A stretch of DNA of 64,000 bases, taken from the NCBI GenBank assembly GCA_002803225.1, contig NXFV01000631.1, positions 86,978 to 150,977 of the forward strand, written 5' to 3'. Below are positions 41,381-52,978 of this stretch, in pieces; the first letter of the stretch is position 1; each line of letters starts with the position of its first letter. A program made the translations under genes and the position numbers. Origin of the DNA: Gamarada debralockiae (lineage: Eukaryota > Ascomycota > Leotiomycetes > Helotiales > Hyphodiscaceae). The notes below the pieces were generated by a model. The model made no database searches. It saw only the letters and a program-made list of their open reading frames with translations, and had not been told where the DNA came from.

Positions 41381-43030
41381 CTGAATGGACAGTCAATTGA
41401 AAGACTCAACGAAAGTTTCGTGAGTCGATATGTTGCAGACTTTAAGAGTCTGTTTTGATTGAACCAGAGTTGTGGGTGGATGGAAGGCAGTTCGAATAAC
41501 AGATGACTTCGAGACTGGGACCACTCGGGGTTATGCTGAACTGTGATAAAGGATATTTTGGCATGAAAATCCGGCAGGAATGCTTTTTCGAATGATGTGG
41601 ATTTTGTGATGTTCTTTACAGTGAGCGCGAATGACCGTCGGGTTTTTTTTTAATCGTAAAGGACAAAAATGTATAAGCCGCAGAAAGATTTCGTTAAACT
41701 TAAAACTCGAAATAGCAAGACGTTTGGCTCGTAGAAGGTCGTTAAGAGGCAGGCTTTGAAACTGATATCTATCAATCCAATTGAGATGCGATTGAAGCTC
41801 CACGACAGGATGGATATCAGTTACGCGAACCTGCAGGTATGCTTGTGCTTAAATGTCGCTTCTGAAGAATTTGACCCGTGCTTCGATTCGAGGGCGCGAA
41901 AGTCGTAGAAAATCGTAATGCTTCGTGAGGGATTCGTTTCGCCGCTAATTGGGGATTGGAAGGCCGGGAAGGGTGGAGAGAGTAAGATGACAAAGTGTCT
42001 GGAGAGAGAAATTGAAGTATTTTACCACCTCTAATGCAGGTACAACAGTCAGCGCAGCACGGAGAATGAGTAGATGCAATCGGAAAAGAGCGCAAAGTTG
42101 AGAACATGGAGCACCAACCTTTCTTTTTTTTGCCCTGCACCTCCTAGCAAGAGTTCCTAATGAAAAGAGAGAGGTCGGGGAGAGAGAGAGAGAAAAGAGA
42201 TGGTGGATCTGGAGGGTCGGCAAGGAAAGAGAGGAGGAGGTTGGGTGAAGGTTGCTGCTGGTGGAGAGAAGCGCAGAGGCAGGTAGGATGGGGGATGGTG
42301 GTAGCCCAGTGCGGGACTAGTCGGTTTTTAGACGAGTAGCAAGGTTTAGGTGAGGTTAGGCAGGGAAGGGTAGCGTTGTGTTGAGCGGGCAGCGAAAAAC
42401 AGCGTGCTAAGAAGTTTAAACGTTGTTCGCTCCCACTTCCTTGTCTTGGTTCTTCCTATCAAGCCGAACGCTCGCGCCAATTCTTTCCCTTGTCCGCGCT
42501 AGGCCTGCTGCGATTCCTAACCGAAGCGCCAGCTGTAGACAGCAGAGGGGGGTGCTCACTGGGGTTGTGAGTGGGTGGAAGAGAGTTATGTGGAACGGCC
42601 AGGCTGGGGGAATGCTGACTGGGTAGTGAGGTGAGAGGAAGAGGAAAGCAGCGAAGCCCGTTTTGGAGAAGGTCGTTGGAAGAAGGGCAGGGCAGACACC
42701 TCGTAGTCTTCCGTACCGTATCTCTTCGGTTTCCTCGGTCTTCTGGTTAATTATTCCCTCCCTAGTTAAGGCAGCTTGTTGTGATGTGATGTATTTGATA
42801 GAGTGTGTTGTGACGGGAGTACGAAAGATATTCGGATTTTCCGAAGAAATTCGAAGGGAAATTCAACAACCAACCTCAAGAGCTGGGTGTGTACTTATGA
42901 AAGTGGAGTTCCAAAATCAACACCAAATCTCCCTCCCTCTTCTGTTGTTGGTCCTTGATCTCGCGAAGTTGTGGACTTTGCACACCCTGTCAGACAGGCG
43001 CTCCCCACTAAAACAATACTAACACGTTAA
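41381..43030 (-). promoter_or_regulatory. stuA upstream/leader region
   Basis: This region is expected to hold the missing first exon(s) and a long leader. It contains a StuA-response-element match, ACGCGAAC (41823-41830, consensus WCGCGWNM), a T9 run at ~41643, GA-repeat microsatellite sequence at 42168-42210, and several short upstream frames on minus, including one starting at an ATG near 42110. The exact transcription start and first exon cannot be fixed from sequence alone. Confidence 0.4.
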
Positions 43031-46000
43031 TAATCTAGCCCACGGAGCGCCCAATCGCACTGATACTCTGGAAGCAGCGCAGATGCCCGACCCCCGTGTA
43101 TGAGGCGTGAACTATTATTTTCTTCTTTTCGAAAGTTTGAACTTGATCAACAACCGCGCGCAAGAGACACAGGTAAATAATTACCAACGATGATTCAGGC
43201 CGCCAAAAGGGATTTACTTCCACACCAGTTCCAGAAATGAAGCCACAGTCAGCACCAGCGCCAGTAGTGAGTGAAGGGAATGGAAGGCGGCGAAGGAAAA
43301 GTTCCAGCCAGCGCGGATCTGAGCCAAATTCAGCCCGACGCCCATAAAAACCGATAACGATACTTTTATCGTCCGATGGATTAATCAGCACTTTCACAAG
43401 AAATTGAGATCAAACTGGTCGACCCCCGAGAAATGCACAATTCGTTCTCCGGCTCTGTGCGGCACTCCTGTATGGATGATCCCAGTTAGGTAATCGTTGG
43501 CCCAATGTCGTGCAAACGTTGCTGGCAGCTTCCTCTTCCGTCGTTTCTACTGAGATGTATTGAGAAGGTCGTTGGTGTCCCGTCCGAAGGTAATTTCTCT
43601 CCTTCTACGAGCAGCAAGACTTTGGGGTACAGCGTGTGAACCGTGTGTTTGAATATTGGCGATCGAAACCAGATGCAAGAAGATCCCACGTGCAGATGCA
43701 GTGCAGTAACCTCGCCGCGATCAAGCCTGAGGGCGACGCACAGAGCACAAGCGGGACAATAGGTAGGGCATGGAATTCTCCGATTGAGTTTTTATGCCGC
43801 AAAACTGCAGAGGCAATTGACGATGGCTATGTGGCGATATGCAAGCTATCGTCGCCAAAAGTCCGGAGTGCAGCTTGCCTGTGAAAGGGGATCCTGCTAG
43901 AAGGGGCAGAAAGTAGAGATGATGCGCAGCAGATGATGCAGCAATGGCTTATCGGTAACGCAGGAAGGCTGGATGATAGATGTATGGAAGGACGGGAAGC
44001 TTGAAGAACTCCCTCTGGTTTCCTGGATTATGCACATAATATGGTAAACTAAAAATTGACACACGATGAGACCCATTATCCATTTCGACCGGGGAAATCG
44101 TTAGCAGTAGTGAGCAGCGTATCTTTTCTTAGGTCCCTCTCCCTTCGCGGGTACAAGGATTCATTCCCACGATTGTCAAAAATAATATCGACCTAAAAGA
44201 TCCTGACAGGGCCGGGAATCTGAACTACCTCTGCATCCGAGTTTGGCTCAACTGAATCAGCCGGTTCGAACTCTACTTCAACCGCCGCCGCCGTGTCAAA
44301 ATCGAGTGGTACTTTTACGAATTGAGATCCCTGGAAAATTGACTAGGATGCAATGATCATGGTGGGACACGCCTATCCGTGCCCTACAACCCCCCTAACA
44401 ACTAACCCCCTTCCGGCTTCCAAACTGCAACGACAGGCTTCAGGGCTTCAAGGAATTGGAATATTACAGGCAATCTGCCACTGTGGGGACTACTTTTTGT
44501 GCACGCAGGGTTCCGTTCTGAAAAGCATCAACACCACCTGCTCTGCTCGCCCGTTGATCGAACGCTTTCTGATATCTTGAGCGAAACCTCCCATTGGCCC
44601 GTGCAAGCAGGATGGAAGTCATGAAGAATGATGCACAGAATCCCACATGCCGCACTTGGAAAAGCAGTTACCAAACCGATACGATCTCCTCGCCCGCAGT
44701 TGATTGCTGCTTAGAGGTCATGTACCGACATTTAGCAAGGGTAGGAAGGCTGGGGTTCAGTGTCGTCGGCAATCTTTTTCCAGGAGCTTTTGATACCGCC
44801 GTCATCGTTCCAGCCGCAGAAACTTTTGACGACCTCCAACATCTCGAATTTTCTGGTTGGAGGCAGGATGAAATTCCGAGTTGATGATTTAACCTATTTC
44901 CCTTGTCTTGGCTGATTGCCTGAGTTACGCCTTGTCTCAGGTATCGTTAATCAGTTTCCGTCGATGAGCTTGTGACGACCTGAGATTTGTGTTGTCACGC
45001 CCTTGATATTCGTGGACGAAAAATACTGGCTGAGGGAGTACAGATAATTCAGCCTTCTTGCCAATGGAGCCGTCTCAATCATTATTCTCAAACAGTAAAC
45101 GCCATCCCTTCATTCGTCCTCCTCGAACCTATTCGAGGATTTTGCAAACTTCCAGTAGATAAATTGGTCAACTGTTACGCAAGAGGCTGATGGGAATCCC
45201 CCATAGTGAGGCTGCGTCCTCGAAGCTGAAGCCTTCCGCTCGCCACGACGCAAGGGACATTGAGATAACCTCACACAGCATACCATTAGAAGCATTTTTC
45301 TAACCCAAGACTGTGATTGAATGCTCTCATACCCAGAAGTTGGTTTGTGAGATGTTTCGTAACTGATCTGAGTTTTGACGATGTCATTTAATGAGCCTAA
45401 TGCTGGTGTCGTTGAATCAACGAATTGGATACGGAGGTACAGGTTTTGCGTCATCGTACAGCCCTTTGGCAGAATTTTTGAGAAGCAAACATTCTCGCCT
45501 TCGGAGTCCTGACGGACTGACATATCTCAGCATGCTCATGACCACGATTTCCGTATCGAATGAGCCATTCCAACGGTTGAATCATCCGCCTTTCCGCTTC
45601 ATTGGCAACTTGGCATGTTTGCAGACGTTGAAAGTCGGAGGGTTTTGATAGTTGAACGCAGATGTCCTCGTGATCCATGAAGCGGAAGCAATGGAGATCC
45701 TCACGAACTTTCGCTGGATGCGGCTCGCCGAGACACCATGAATTTTCAGTCGGAAATAGAGATAAAGTGAAGGTCCATACGTACTCGAAATCATTCCATC
45801 CGAATCGAACCATTTTCATCCACTCAAGACACCTCCTATCCTGTCTTACTCCCCCCGTCATCAAAATCCATTGGCAATACGTGACCCACGTATCTCTTAC
45901 AAACTCACCGCCTCTAAATCCCTGCGGGTCGTTTTCCTATCCCATCATCTTTCCACTCCCGGCAGCGGTCCCTGCAGCTCCTTGAGAGACAGATGGCCCC

Positions 46001-46476
46001 TGCTGTGCGCCAGAGCACTTGCATGCATATGCAGAGCGGCTACTCGCAGCTCCAACATAACCAATCATCAGGGAATCCGTTCTCAAGAAGAAGGTGGCGG
46101 GGTCAAGGGTTCTTAGCTTGTTTCATGCGCTTGTCACCGTTGTCAATGCCTCAGGCGAGCGCGCAGGATCTCAAATGTTCAATTCGTGAGAACGAAATGA
46201 AAACAATCTTTTGAAGTATCACGGCCAGTCCAAAAGGATGTAAATTCCAAATGGTCTCCGCCGGATCATCTCCAGCCTTCATCCTATCAGCTTGTCAGAG
46301 CCCCCTCATCCTGAGTGACGATCCAGCCAATCCTCAGAGGCTTTTACCATTACCCCAATCATCGTCAACCACGTCGTCGAGCCACACACCCTCCATCAAC
46401 TCCGTTTCTTCTGGCGTCTAGGATCGAGCTTTAGCCTATCCGTGCCAAGCAATTTATACGCTGTGCAGCGGCCCCG

Positions 46477-46914
46477 CTAAAACCCTCCACTAAAAATGGG
46501 ACCACCATTGCAAACCATTGCAGCCTCGCATGTGGACTTGAAAGCTTGCGCTGCTGCCGAGCGAACCATAGCAGCAGCGGGATAATCATCATATCTGGCC
46601 ACGCAGAGTATGTAAGCGCGTACGAGTATGGACGAATAGCGAGGTGAAGATACGATTTTGCGAATATGCAATTCATAGGGCGGATCATTGTTGAAATCGA
46701 AGAACTGCACACGCGGAAAACGTCCCGTCTTACATATGACCAGGATTGTAGCATCTTGGCTGAGACTCCCACGACTGGTGGCGCCATCGATCCAATCATG
46801 AGGGTTTATGAACTCAACAAGCCAACGCACGACATCTGGAATCTTTCCGTAGTCGGAGAAGGTAGATGATTTGGTTCGATGAAGGTGTCTCGAATTTCGG
46901 CGGGTATCAGTCAT
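46477..46914 (-). CDS. Hypothetical small protein (weak candidate)
   Basis: A 145-codon frame with an ATG at 46914 (MTDTRRNSRHLHRTKSS) and a fairly ordered middle (YGKIPDVVRWLVEFINPHDW, RFPRVQFFDFNNDPPYELHI). It is the only frame in the 43-48.7 kb gap whose composition looks protein-like. No family is recognised, no introns are needed, and the antisense strand is also partly open. It could be chance. Confidence 0.25.
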   Translation of the reverse strand: MTDTRRNSRHLHRTKSSTFSDYGKIPDVVRWLVEFINPHDWIDGATSRGSLSQDATILVICKTGRFPRVQFFDFNNDPPYELHIRKIVSSPRYSSILVRAYILCVARYDDYPAAAMVRSAAAQAFKSTCEAAMVCNGGPIFSGGF

Positions 46915-47906
46915 TTTAGACCGAGGAAGAGTTTACCGATGAAGACGAGAAGCCGAAAGAGGATCGAAGAGTAACCAACTGTATCAACATCAATCAAATT
47001 TAATCTATGTTTCCGGGTGTCAAATCCGTTTCGCGAGGCGTTGAGTTTGCTTTCTAGCGTGATCTTCACCGCCATTCTTTTTTTTTTTAACACCCTGCCC
47101 CTCATTCGCTGAGTTCCCGTGAGATCGAAAGATCGAAGAACACACCTAGTCGAACGGGTAGCAGTATTACTGACTTGTTATCGATCATTTTTATGATGCT
47201 TGAATCATGTCGAATCATAAACTTCCACCGAGACCTCTTATTATTGCATTCTAAATTCGCTGGCTTATCTTGACGAGGCCGATTTCAGCCCTCCAGGATT
47301 GACGGGACCTGAACTTGGATGTTTGGCCGAAGCTCCTCCATCATCGGACAAGGGGCTGGACAGAGAAGTAGGTCTTTTTCTGGAATGAGCAGGCATTGAA
47401 GACCTTGAAGGCTGGAAGGTTGGATTTTTGAAGGATCAAACAACCCTCCCAAAGTCATACCTTCGCCACAACCATCTCGATATAGCCTCAATCCTTCCCC
47501 ATATTACCAGGAAGGAACCCCACTCAAGGTGCCAAGGTTGTCCATAAGCGGGGATAAAATGAAGAATTTCCATCTACTCCATTCTTGAGACGGGAACGGA
47601 TACTCCCGCCGGTTTCGGAAGGGAGCATTTCTCACCAGTCGCTACGGAGATCGCATTCTCGTGATTGTCACATGTGGTGGCCAGCTACGCCCGGAGATCG
47701 AGCTGCAGGCCCGACCTCCAATGACCAAAGTGTTCTGCTTGTACCGACGAATCTGTGCAACCCTCGTGTCCCAAAATATGCAAAGCCTATGCAGCATATA
47801 TTGCAACTACATAAAACAAGCTCTAAATGATCTAAACCAAACATGTACAACATCTCATTCAAGATCCGAAGAGGGGAAGATCATCTTCATGTGGTTCGAT
47901 CTTCAT

Positions 47907-47955
47907 GCTCGTGCTCATGCCCGGTGCTCGTGCTCATGCCCGGTGCTCGTGCTTG
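47907..47955 (+). repeat. Minisatellite, 19-bp unit x 2.6
   Basis: The unit GCTCGTGCTCATGCCCGGT occurs perfectly at 47907-47925 and 47926-47944, followed by a partial copy and degenerate GCTTGTTCTT-type sequence. Confidence 0.85.
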
Positions 47956-48719
47956 TTCTTGCTTCTGCTTGCTTTACCGATGGAGGCGTGAAATCATGGT
48001 GGGGAGGGGAGGAGAGTAGCCGCCCAGCCACATGCACCGGCTGCTTGAAGCTGCTTCAGCGCATCAGCACTCACGCAGGTATGTCGTGCGTGAATTAAAG
48101 CAGATCTGACGACGATGGTGCAGTAAGCCCGGTGTCTGCATAGCGGGTTCTCGCATATGCATTTTCTTCCTGCCCATTAAGTGTTTCGAAGTACTTTAAA
48201 ATTGTTGAGAAAGTGTAGCGATCACTGCGGTTCTTTCTGAGAGGGTGGACCGGAGGATTTCTCGTTTCTGGTCAATGATGAGAAGAGGGGAGGAGTATCG
48301 GATGATGCTGAGGGGTTGAAAAGGTCCCGTCTTGGTGGTCGAAATGGAGTTAAGAGTGGCGAGTTTTCTGCACCAACCCACTTCGAGTACTCGGTGTGCA
48401 ACCTTTACCTCTTCATACAATTTAGCCTATGAAGGCATGAAAGACAAATAAGAAAACGTATATTTTCTCAGGTACTTACATGTGGAAAGGGTCCAAATAT
48501 AGCACGTGGATTCGCGTGTTTGCGTCGCTCTATCAACGCTACACCGAAGATGTCATTCGCTTCTTCGGTATTGACCACCACGAAAATCGCGTCTCCTTCT
48601 CCTTTCACGTAAACTCTATCGAAGAACAAAGGAAGAAGGAGACTATGGCACGATGACAGTGTTATCTACGACATGATACCGTTGACTCAAAACTGACTTC
48701 CACAGACAACTCGACAACT

Positions 48720-49620
48720 ATGGCGCCTCCAAAACCGTCTGCCTCTGCAGCAGCCCAGCCGAAATTTGGGGCTTATTTCGATGCTTGGAGCTCCTCTTCA
48801 ACTGGACATCAGAGGGCCGAGAATAAGTTAGGAGGCTCTACAGGATGGCGGCAATCAAGAGCCATGAAACTGTCTCATCAGTTCAAGAGTGGAGGCACTG
48901 GTGGAAAAAGGATATCAAATCAAGTTGGCGCAGGATCTGAGGATTGGGATGAGAAGGTAAAAGCATTGATTCCGAAAAGTATTAGGGAGAGAGCGAGAGC
49001 CAGTGTGGGGGGCATGTTGGGAATAGCTTCTATGAGTACGTTCAGAGATCCTCAAAGCAGGTTGAGAAGACTAATAGGTTTACAGACATGACGGCGGAAG
49101 AGAGGTTGACGGCTGAGCGAAGCCGAGAGGACGAACTGAAGGAAGAGGAGAAGCAGAATCGACAGAAAAAAGTCTTTGATGGGCTGGTAATCTATATCAA
49201 TGGCAGTACATACCCGTCGTTAATTGGAGACCACAAATTGAAGCACCTTTTGGCCGAGAATGGGGCAAAACTGTCGTTACATTTGGGGAGGAGACAAGTC
49301 ACACATGTCATTCTGGGAAAGCCATCTGGAAGGCAAGGAACCGGGGCGGGTGGTGGTCTAGCTGGAACAAAGATTGAGAAAGAGATCAGAAGAATTGGAG
49401 GCTGTGGAGTTAAGTACGTTGGCGTTGAGTGGTAAGTTTCCAATTCGAGAAACTGTGGCCAGTTACTGACCCGGATAGGGTACTCGAAAGCGTCAAGGCA
49501 GGCAAACGACTTCCAGAAACTCCCTTCACAAATCTCAAAGTTGCTGCAAAGGGGCAACAAAGTGTCTACAGCATGTTCCAGAAGAGCCACAGCACAGGAT
49601 CGCCAGACAGACTTGCATAG
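48720..49620 (+). CDS. BRCT-domain protein, fungal
   Basis: Three exons, 48720-49035, 49086-49431 and 49479-49620, give 267 residues. The N-terminus is a conserved disordered segment (FGAYFDAWSSSSTGHQRAEN, MKLSHQFKSGGTGGKR) seen in a fungus-specific BRCT family. A single BRCT domain follows from about residue 145: FDGLVIYINGSTYPSLIGDH, LKHLLAENGAKLSLHLGRR, VTHVIL, then VKYVGVEW-VLESVKAGKRLP, containing the invariant BRCT tryptophan at the exon 2/3 junction. The tail (FTNLKVAAKGQQSVYSMFQ) is also conserved in the family. The domain predicts a phosphopeptide- or protein-binding role in DNA-damage response or replication. No catalytic domain is present, so the exact role is unknown. Confidence 0.85.
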
Positions 49621-50086
49621 ATTCTGGGGAGTATTTCGGCGGAGCATTGGCCATCCCTGGGTTGTTTCAATGTCTCGCCGCATGTCATCTCATACAATGC
49701 ATGCATGTATAGATTTGGGTTGGGAGCATGCGGATGGCTGCGCCTGCGGAGTTTAGGCTGGGAAACATTCAAGCATTGGGATATCGGGGCTTTGGCATAT
49801 GGGAGGCATGGCATTATGCATGAAATGAGACACCACGAGCACATGGTTCTAAACTGTTTCGTACACCATAAAAATTCTAAATTTGACAAAGTGATACCTG
49901 CGAGGCTCTCGTTTGAGTTTTCTTTGATTTTGGAGGCTGCCGTTGCCCCGTGAACCAGCCAACCATCGGATTTCCGTTTACAACTTCCCTTCCTCTTTCT
50001 TACGCGACTCGAACGTCACTACACTCCTCGACAACTCAATGAACGTAACCAACGGACTTGCATATAGAGTAGGCCAAATAATTGCA
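49621..50086. other. Intergenic upstream of the SnaD-like gene
   Basis: These 466 bp contain the BRCT gene 3' end and the promoter of the next gene. An upstream in-frame ATG at 50039 (MNVTNGLAYRVGQIIA) would lengthen the SnaD-like protein by 16 residues. Confidence 0.4.
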
Positions 50087-52978
50087 ATGGCAAATCCCCT
50101 TACCTATGCCAACGATTCGGCTCTGAACTCTGCGAACCCCTCTGCGAACAACGACGAGTACGAAGTAGAAAGCTACACTACGCACACAACAACAACGGAT
50201 ACGGATAGCGAAGGACCTCCAAGCTCCCCATTTGTTGCGAATGTCTCGGATCCTCCAGTTTACGAGAATGAAGAGAACATCTCTCCAAGCAAACAGCTCT
50301 CCCGATTGACATCGAAAAGCCCAAGTAAGGAACTCTCGCAGTAATCCTGCTTTTATCTGGCTGGCTTTACGAGTTCCAATCTTTCACCTCGATTGAGCGA
50401 TTGTTGGAGCTCATGAAAGCTGGCCCAATCTTCCTCCTTTTTGAACGATTGCTAATTCCGGATCTTTACAGTTGAACGCAAGCATACATCTCCCTTGAAG
50501 GTGTTGAAGAGCCACGCATCACCCACGAAGACACAATCGCCCAATACCTCTGAACCAATGAGAAGTCCACGCAAACTCTCGTCCCCCGAAAAGAGATTTC
50601 CTGTAAAGATCTCATCTCCTGAAAAGCGGCCAGCGATTGAGGAAAGGGCTCTAACAATCGAAGATGTCCTGCGGAATAACGAAGGGCTCACGAAAGCCAT
50701 TGAGATATTGGAGGATGAGGATAGCGAGTTGAATCACGAAGAGCATGTATCCGATGATACATTGACCAGTCTACGAGGAGCTGATGATGATGTTCCCAAT
50801 ATGGACGATACCATGGTCAGCACATTCAGCACGTTTTCAGCTGGTATGTAAAATCCATGTCTGAATCGTTGAATTTTACTCAGCGATTCTACTTGGAGGA
50901 TGCCCCCGGGGTTCAACTCTCATGGGACCTTGCTCGGTTCTAATCCTTCACCTCTATTGAACGATTGCTGACCCCGAATGTTTGACAGTGCCGGACATGA
51001 CGATGTTTGCAAAGATTGGACATAGCCCTACGAAGTTCTCTGGAGGTCCTACGCCTCGAAGAACACAAATGAACACTCCGGTCACAGCTCGTCGACCATT
51101 GCAGAATCGGTCTCCATCTCCAACCCCAAGAGGTCGCAGATATGATGCAAGCAGAGAAGATGGAAATACCACGAGCCTGATTCTCGACTTCACAGACCAA
51201 ATCAGCGGGTTTTCAGGTCGTCTTAATCAATCCCCTGCCAAGCTAGTAAGTCAACCTTTCTCTATTGTAGTCGTTCATGAGCTCTAGTCCTGAGCTCTAC
51301 AGATACCGCAGTACTTATGATACAAGATATCAATCGTTCTCTCCGTTTCAACCATCAGAGCCCAGTCAGTTCGGATAGCTACGAACTGTTCTTGATATAT
51401 CCTCGGATTAATTATTCAATTAGAACCAACCAATGGAGCTCCAGGTCCGCAAGAAAGTTCTTGTAATAGCTGTTGCCCTAATCTGTCACCGTATTGAACG
51501 ATTCTAACCACGACAATTTCATAGGCTAGACAGTCTCCTATGAAGAGCTCAACAATACCCGATATGACTTGGCATGGATCTACTGCTGCGACTCCGTCGT
51601 CGAATCGCATGTCAAACCTCCTGGACTTCGATATTCCCCCTGCACCCACACCCCGAAGCATGCCATCTATTACACCCAGAGAGCTTGAGAGCTTAAAATC
51701 GAGCTTTCTCTCGGAAATCAGTAGCTTGAAGGCTTCCCTTAGTGGAAGGGAGGCCGAGATCCAGTCCCTTAAAACAGCTGTTGGTGATGCAGAAAAGCGT
51801 GTTGGCGAGAGTATGGAGCAAGTACGAGAAGAGAGGAATTTGAAAGAGCAGCTTGCAGCTGAGAAGGAGGAATGGGAGAAAAGAGGACGGGAGATGGAGG
51901 CTGTTCTTCGAAATGTGAAGGAAGAAATTGTCCATGGGGAGCGGGAGCGAGACGACCTAGAAGGCAGGCTAGAGGAGAGTGAACGTCGAAGGGAAGCTGC
52001 TGAGATGATGGCTCAGGAGGCCGAGAGCAAGATGGCTGCAATGAAGGCTGGCAAGGTCTCTCCGACGTCAGAAACCAGTGAGAAATCAGGGGAATGTGGC
52101 TGTGGAGGCAGGGCAGTCGAGGTAAGCGTTGAATATTTCCTGTCCTGGATTGTTTCATGAGCTAGGACTCATGGATCATGTCTCAAGAGCAGAATCTTTC
52201 AAACTTGAGTGAACGATTACTTACTCCGCGATTTCTACAGCTGGCTGTCGAGAAAGTGTCTAGGGAGCTTCACACCTTGTACAAAGAGAAGCATGAGACT
52301 AAGGTTTCCGCTCTGAAGAAGAGCTACGAACGTCGCTGGGACAAGAAGGTCAAGGAGTTGGAATCACAAGTCGAAGATCTCAGCAAGGAGAATGAGGAGC
52401 TTAAGCTAGGCCGGGACACGACGTTGACCAAGGTGGAGCCCAAGAACCCCCTAGAAGTCACCGAAGATCTAGAGAAGCAGGCTGCTCGGGATGCCAAGAC
52501 TAAGGAACTGGAGGCGGAGTTGAATGGTCTCACGCAGGAGGTGAAAAGCGTGAAGGAAGACAATTCCGAGCTCCGGAAGCTGTTGGACGAAGAGCGAGTC
52601 GAGAAGGGCAAATTGGTTCAGGCTGTTGACGAAATGATTCCGTTGGTCGCTGCTTTCGATGAGATGCTGGCAAATATGGATTCCGCTCCTCAGGCAGCTG
52701 CCAATATCTCTCCGCAAAAGCAACCTATGACTATGCAGAACCTTCGTGGCAGCATATCACGAGCATCCGGTCTACGAGCACCTACTAGTATTTCAAGCAT
52801 CGCGCCGGGAGAGAGTCGTATTGGTAGAGGTGGCTTTGGTGCGCCGGCCGGAAGCGGCCACGAGAGAAGCAGAAGTGGTAGCTCCCAGGGAATGCGGCCA
52901 GGTAGTGGGTTGGGTGTGAGAAGCGGCATTATGAGCTCCATCGAGAAGATGGGAAGTTATCGCGGAAGAGGGGAATAG
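50087..52978 (+). CDS. Spindle-pole-body-associated coiled-coil protein, SnaD-like
   Basis: Exons 50087-50324, 50472-50843, 50989-51245, 51525-52121 and 52241-52978 give 733 residues (749 from the ATG at 50039). The N-terminal half is disordered with repeated S-P sites (SPSKQL, SPRKLSSPEKR, KISSPEKRP) that suit cell-cycle kinase phosphorylation. A coiled coil runs from PRELESLKSSFLSEISSLKA through EKRGREMEAV and ERERDDLEGRLEESERRRE. Exon 5 carries the conserved block LAVEKVSRELHTLYKEKHET and KKSYERRWDKKVKELE, a second coiled coil, a DEMIPLVAAFDEMLANM motif and a basic Gly/Arg/Ser tail. The architecture matches the fungal SnaD spindle-pole family known from Aspergillus nidulans; the assignment rests on recalled family features. 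All four introns are long (147, 145, 279, 119 bp) and share a palindromic motif. Confidence 0.75.
50375..50453 (+). repeat. Intron 1 copies of the AATCnTTCA/TGAACGATT palindrome
   Basis: Two units in the intron 50325-50471. One is at ~50375 (CCAATCTTTCACCTC then GATTGAGCGATTG). One is at ~50424 (CCAATCTTCCTCC then TTGAACGATTGCTAA), which runs into the branch site. GAGCTCATGA lies between them at 50407. Confidence 0.7.
50940..50972 (+). repeat. Intron 2 copy of the same palindrome
   Basis: Reads TAATCCTTCACCTC then TATTGAACGATTGCTGAC; the last bases form the CTGAC branch site of the intron 50844-50988. A weaker version begins at ~50862 (GAATCGTTGAATT). Confidence 0.75.
51478..51509 (+). repeat. 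Intron 3 copy of the same palindrome
   Basis: Reads CTAATCTGTCACCG then TATTGAACGATTCTAAC, ending in the branch site of the intron 51246-51524. Confidence 0.75.
52191..52223 (+). repeat. Intron 4 copy of the same palindrome
   Basis: Reads AGAATCTTTCAAAC then TTGAGTGAACGATTACTTAC in the intron 52122-52240, again ending at the likely branch site. Confidence 0.65.

Larger units (their letters stand above)
43031..48719. other. 5.7-kb gene-poor region between stuA and the BRCT gene
   Basis: The longest frames (145, 145, 137, 137 and 96 codons) have no motif, no splice partners and mutually overlapping antisense frames. I find no tRNA, rRNA or transposon ends. The best candidate coding frame is listed separately (46477-46914), as is a short tandem repeat at 47907. 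Poly-T occurs at ~47078. Given its position, much of this may be regulatory DNA for stuA. Confidence 0.4.

Noticed and set aside
39972..41400. Several long plus-strand frames opposite stuA
   Set aside because: They arise from Gln/Pro/Ser-rich repeats of stuA read on the other strand.
44255..44275. GGTTCGAAC resembling a tRNA T-loop
   Set aside because: No matching acceptor, D or anticodon stems could be built around it.
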